Source: Bacteroidota bacterium (GTDB taxonomy: Bacteria > Bacteroidota > Bacteroidia > Cytophagales > Cyclobacteriaceae). From it: a DNA stretch of 8,317 nt. Under the pieces are notes generated by a model. The model saw nothing but the letters and a program-made list of their open reading frames with translations. It had not been told where the DNA came from and searched no databases. The stretch covers positions 1 through 8,317 of the forward strand of contig QGUY01000173.1 of NCBI GenBank assembly GCA_003242315.1, in the 5' to 3' direction. This document shows positions 5,903 through 8,317 of this stretch, one piece after another. Each line of letters opens with the position of its first letter. Within the stretch, counting starts at the first letter, position 1. A program made the position numbers and the translations under genes.

Positions 5903-6781
5903 TCAAGTTCCCTGCCCACCAAACAGTTCAAGAAAAGCGAGAATGAATGGAGTCGATAGAAGCAGTCCATCAAAACGATCGAGAAAACCACCGTGGCCGG
6001 GAAGCGAGGCTCCTGAATCCTTGATTTCAATGCTGCGTTTCAGCAGCGATTCGGTCAGATCGCCAAACGTACCGCCTACAATGATGATGAGGCTGATGAC
6101 AACCCACTGAAGACGATCCAGTACGGGGAAGTAATAAGCCAGTGCCAGCGAGATCGCCAGCGCCAGCAACGCGCCTCCGAAGAAACCTTCCCACGATTTC
6201 TTCGGTGAGATGCGTTCGAATAGTTTGTTCTTGCCGAAGAATGTTCCCGCAAAATAGGCACCTGTATCGCTCGCCCACAGGATCAGCAGACATCCCAGAA
6301 TGATTTCATATCGATAGGCACCCTGGTTGAATGCGATAGCACTCATGAGGGAGATCGGTACGGACACGTAGAAAATGCCGAGAAAAGTGTACGCAATATT
6401 TGTAAAAGGTTTTCTTTCAAACTTCTTGTACAGTTTGATCATGTACACGATCGAGACGATGGGAAACAAAACAGAATAGAACGCGGCGCTGAGTCGGCCG
6501 CTTTCAATGAAGAATGTGACGGTGAAAATGCTGATACCGCAGAATGTACCATACCACTTCAGCGGCAGGAGTCCGTCAAGTCCGGCCAGCCTGTAAAACT
6601 CCAAAAGCGAGAGGATACATATCGTCAGGAATAGCGCAAAGAACGTCCACTCGCTGAATACTACTCCGGCGACGACGAGCGCTGCGCCGATCACGCCGGT
6701 GATAACTCGCTCCGTAAGGTTGCTGTACGTTCGCGGTTGTGACGGTTGGCTATCAGGATGCCGTCCTTTGCTGCCGGTCAT
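5903..6781 (-). CDS. cdsA: Phosphatidate cytidylyltransferase (CDP-diacylglycerol synthase)
   Basis: A 292-residue polytopic inner-membrane enzyme that makes CDP-diacylglycerol from phosphatidic acid and CTP, the branch point for phosphatidylserine/phosphatidylethanolamine and for anionic phospholipids. After a polar, proline- and serine-rich start (1-22), hydrophobic segments cover about 26-43, 46-61, 78-92, 100-115, 130-150, 160-180, 201-218 and 226-240. The CDS signature occupies 245-271, from SLLKR through KDSG to PGHGGFLDRFD, with all key residues present (Lys248, Arg249, Lys254, Asp255, His263, Asp268, Arg269, Asp271). SDTGAY (171-176) and SPKKSWEG (192-199) are further family blocks. 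The first nine codons overlap the end of the protease gene in another frame. No other Met occurs before residue 114, so the start is well fixed. Confidence 0.95.
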   Translation of the reverse strand: MTGSKGRHPDSQPSQPRTYSNLTERVITGVIGAALVVAGVVFSEWTFFALFLTICILSLLEFYRLAGLDGLLPLKWYGTFCGISIFTVTFFIESGRLSAAFYSVLFPIVSIVYMIKLYKKFERKPFTNIAYTFLGIFYVSVPISLMSAIAFNQGAYRYEIILGCLLILWASDTGAYFAGTFFGKNKLFERISPKKSWEGFFGGALLALAISLALAYYFPVLDRLQWVVISLIIIVGGTFGDLTESLLKRSIEIKDSGASLPGHGGFLDRFDGLLLSTPFILAFLELFGGQGT

Positions 6782-7694
6782 AGAATCCTTTGAAATACAC
6801 CAGGAGGAATGCTGTCGCCACTGCGCCTATGAGTATATATGGCCATGGTGCAGCCTCGGGACTCTCCAATGAAATGTCAGTTGTCCCTGTCTGATAAAAA
6901 TACAGGCTCAGCAACGCCAGGGCATTGTTCACAAAGTGAGCAAAAATGGGAATCAGCAAGCTACCCGACCACGCGTAAAGATACCCGAACAAAGCTCCCA
7001 GAAGCAGCCGCGGTACAAAGCCAAAGAATTGAATATGGAAAGCGCTGAACAAGAAAGCCGCAAGCCAAATGGCTACATGCATGTTGCGGGTCAGGCTTTT
7101 CAACTCGTTCTGAAACAATCCGCGAAAAACGAATTCTTCGCCGATCGCTGGAATAACAGCAATCACAATCAGGGCAATGAAAAGTTCAGCAGGTGAAGTA
7201 AACGTTGTCATGAAACTCGTTATCTCCGCACGTTGTTGTTCGTTGGCGCGTGCCCATTCCTCAAAACTCTTCAGGAACGAGGGGAAACGCAATCCGGCAT
7301 TCCACTCAACAAACCATGAGTTTACCGCCATGAAGGCAACAACGATTAACGGTATGAGGAGAAAGGGCGACAGGCTAAGATCCCGTGTAGCGAACAAGCT
7401 TGCCGCGCTCCTGTGCGAAACTCGCATAAGTAGCATGGGAGTCAGGATGAGTCCGACGAACGTGGCTGAAGCCTGGAGGATGTAGATGGGTATCCTGACT
7501 TCCGGATGATTGAGCGGATCCTGAATTGCTGTGGCGAGCTCAAGCATCGAGCCGTCATAAAAGGGCAGTGCCAGCAAAAACCCTATGAGCGGTCCCACGA
7601 TAATGAATCCGAGACATATACCGACGAGCAACAGAAGCAGAGTGAGAAAGGATTGCCTTCCGGGTCGCTCTGTTTCTATCATTTCCAGATTCAT
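6753..7694 (-). CDS. CPBP family intramembrane (Rce1/Abi-type) protease
   Basis: A 313-residue multi-pass membrane protein of the CPBP (CAAX protease and bacteriocin-processing) family. The catalytic motifs are EEFVFR (186-191; the EExxxR motif with Glu186, Glu187 and Arg191), FSAFH (216-220; FxxxH with His220) and HFVNN (253-257; His253 and Asn257). Hydrophobic spans are seen near 17-44, 69-90, 110-126, 170-185, 205-222, 227-240, 245-265 and 285-300. The substrate is unknown; relatives process prenylated proteins or bacteriocin-like peptides, or act in immunity. Three in-frame ATGs compete: 7709, 7694 and 7682. I chose 7694 because a candidate promoter would start transcription near 7709. 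The frame stays open to 8015, but that stretch is antisense to dusB. The stop lies 29 bp inside cdsA, so the two genes form one operon. Confidence 0.88.
   Translation of the reverse strand: MNLEMIETERPGRQSFLTLLLLLVGICLGFIIVGPLIGFLLALPFYDGSMLELATAIQDPLNHPEVRIPIYILQASATFVGLILTPMLLMRVSHRSAASLFATRDLSLSPFLLIPLIVVAFMAVNSWFVEWNAGLRFPSFLKSFEEWARANEQQRAEITSFMTTFTSPAELFIALIVIAVIPAIGEEFVFRGLFQNELKSLTRNMHVAIWLAAFLFSAFHIQFFGFVPRLLLGALFGYLYAWSGSLLIPIFAHFVNNALALLSLYFYQTGTTDISLESPEAAPWPYILIGAVATAFLLVYFKGFYDRQQRTAS
6786..6791 (-). promoter_or_regulatory. Shine-Dalgarno of cdsA inside the protease gene
   Basis: The minus strand reads AAAGGA, then TTCT and the ATG at 6781. The site lies within the last codons of the overlapping protease gene, so ribosomes translating the protease pass over it before cdsA starts. 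It supports the cdsA start and translational coupling. Confidence 0.55.
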
Positions 7695-7702
7695 TAACTT
7701 TG
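7673..7702 (+). promoter_or_regulatory. Promoter of dusB
   Basis: TAACTTTG at 7695-7702 is an exact match to the -7 consensus TAnnTTTG. TTTC at 7673-7676 is 18 nt upstream and one base from the -33 box TTTG. Transcription would begin near 7709, leaving a leader of only about 11 nt before the ATG at 7720. The promoter is embedded in the start region of the divergent protease gene. Confidence 0.5.
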
Positions 7703-7714
7703 CGAACATTTGAA

Positions 7715-7722
7715 CAAATATG
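7715..7722 (-). promoter_or_regulatory. Candidate -7 element of the protease-cdsA operon
   Basis: The minus strand reads CATATTTG, one mismatch (first base) from TAnnTTTG, and it overlaps the dusB start codon on the other strand. Predicted transcription would begin near 7709, which makes the protease ATG at 7709 unlikely unless leaderless and favours 7694 or 7682. I see no good -33 box. Confidence 0.3.
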
Positions 7723-8317
7723 GTGAAAATCGGCAACATTGAACTCGGCAATTTTCCCCTCCTCCTCGCCCCGATGGAGGATGTGAGCGACCCGCCTTTT
7801 CGTGCGGTGTGCAAGGCGCAGGGTGCCGATTTAATGTACACCGAATTTGTTTCGTCAGAAGGCCTCATTCGGGATGCAGCCCGTAGCCGGGAAAAGCTCG
7901 ACATATTTGAGTACGAGCGTCCTATTGGAATCCAGCTTTTCGGCAGTGACATAGAACACATGCGCCAATCCGCTGAAATCGCCACGCAAGTAAATCCCGA
8001 CCTGATCGATATCAACTACGGGTGTCCCGTCAAGAACGTGGCATGCCGTGGGGCGGGCGCGGCGTTGCTCCAGGACATTCCCCGTATGGTAAAGATGACG
8101 GAGGCTGTTGTGAAGGCTACCCATCTGCCCGTAACTGTTAAGACGCGATTAGGATGGGATGACAATACGCGCAACGTTGTTGAAGTTGCCGAACGCCTGC
8201 AGGATGTTGGGATCGCTGCCCTTACTGTTCACGGTGGAAAACCGGTTCAGAGGATAAAAGGAAGGGGGGTTGGGGACCCAATTGGAAAAGTAAAAAAAAA
8301 CCCGCGAATGGCCATTC
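7720..8317 (+). CDS. dusB: tRNA-dihydrouridine synthase, DusB type (partial, 3' end missing)
   Basis: The first 199 codons of an FMN enzyme that reduces specific uridines in tRNA to dihydrouridine with NAD(P)H. LLAPMEDVSDPPFR (15-28) is the FMN-binding start of the TIM barrel. DINYGCPVKNVACRGAGAAL (97-116) holds the catalytic Cys102. VKTRLGWDDN (140-149) carries the FMN-contacting lysine and arginine, and LTVHG (168-172) begins the next active-site strand. A full protein is about 320-340 residues, so the remainder of the barrel and the helical tRNA-binding domain lie outside the window. From about residue 173 the sequence departs from the family: GGKPVQRIKGRGVGDP appears where GRTRxQMYKGxADW is expected. 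It recovers partly at IGKVKKNPRM, which suggests base-call errors. Start at 7720 fits the promoter; no Shine-Dalgarno is seen. Confidence 0.93.
   Translation, partial: MVKIGNIELGNFPLLLAPMEDVSDPPFRAVCKAQGADLMYTEFVSSEGLIRDAARSREKLDIFEYERPIGIQLFGSDIEHMRQSAEIATQVNPDLIDINYGCPVKNVACRGAGAALLQDIPRMVKMTEAVVKATHLPVTVKTRLGWDDNTRNVVEVAERLQDVGIAALTVHGGKPVQRIKGRGVGDPIGKVKKNPRMAI

Noticed and set aside
5758..6030. 90-codon minus-strand frame spanning the cdsA end and the gap
   Set aside because: About half of it is an alternative frame of the CDS signature region, and no promoter or ribosome site precedes it.
7695..8015. In-frame extension of the protease reading frame to a start at 8015
   Set aside because: This stretch is antisense to well-conserved dusB codons, and the added residues are basic and serine-rich, unlike a membrane-protease start. 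ATGs at 7682-7709 fit the family and the candidate promoter.
1..8317. CRISPR array, transposon, phage, toxin-antitoxin or defence-system signatures
   Set aside because: I saw no regularly spaced repeats, transposase or integrase motifs, terminal repeats or small paired genes. The window reads as ordinary chromosomal envelope and metabolic genes.

Overview
The window reads as chromosomal DNA of a Bacteroidota bacterium, most likely a member of the Cytophagales. The evidence is a DUF4254 protein and a small haem-binding (Haem_bd type) cytochrome, both families I know mainly from Bacteroidota, together with a short-form phosphatidylserine decarboxylase and several gaps carrying the Bacteroidota -7 promoter element TAnnTTTG. 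The placement is inferred from family knowledge, not from a database search. Eight clear genes fill the window: seven complete genes on the minus strand and one partial gene on the plus strand. A doubtful gene start is cut by the left edge.

Right to left along the minus strand, block A is a CPBP-type membrane protease (6753-7694) overlapping cdsA, CDP-diacylglycerol synthase (5903-6781). A 255-nt gap follows, holding a long inverted repeat, a perfect -7 element and a small leader hairpin. Block B is a glutamate dehydrogenase (4373-5647) followed after 10 nt by psd, phosphatidylserine decarboxylase (3703-4362). A 116-nt gap with a weak hairpin plus T-rich tail follows. Block C is a membrane fatty-acid desaturase (2477-3586), a DUF4254 protein (1821-2438), a family 9 glycosyltransferase (760-1824, ATGA overlap with DUF4254) and a c-type haem protein (255-704). 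Beyond a 164-nt gap lies the start of a probable exported protein at 90, running off the left edge. On the plus strand, dusB (tRNA-dihydrouridine synthase) starts at 7720, divergent from the protease, and runs off the right edge.

Most of the window serves the envelope. CdsA makes CDP-diacylglycerol and Psd makes phosphatidylethanolamine from phosphatidylserine. The desaturase adjusts acyl chains, and the GT9/DUF4254 pair probably works on a lipid-linked surface glycan. Glutamate dehydrogenase is the metabolic outlier, placed between the two phospholipid genes.

I do not see a CRISPR array, mobile element, tRNA, rRNA, defence island or clearly novel multi-gene system. The most rewarding points are the palindrome lying over the -33 region of the glutamate dehydrogenase promoter, the compact divergent dusB/protease start region, and the DUF4254-GT9 pair of unknown joint function. 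The last ~85 bases, and perhaps the first ~60, look like low-quality contig ends, and protein-level conclusions there should not be trusted.
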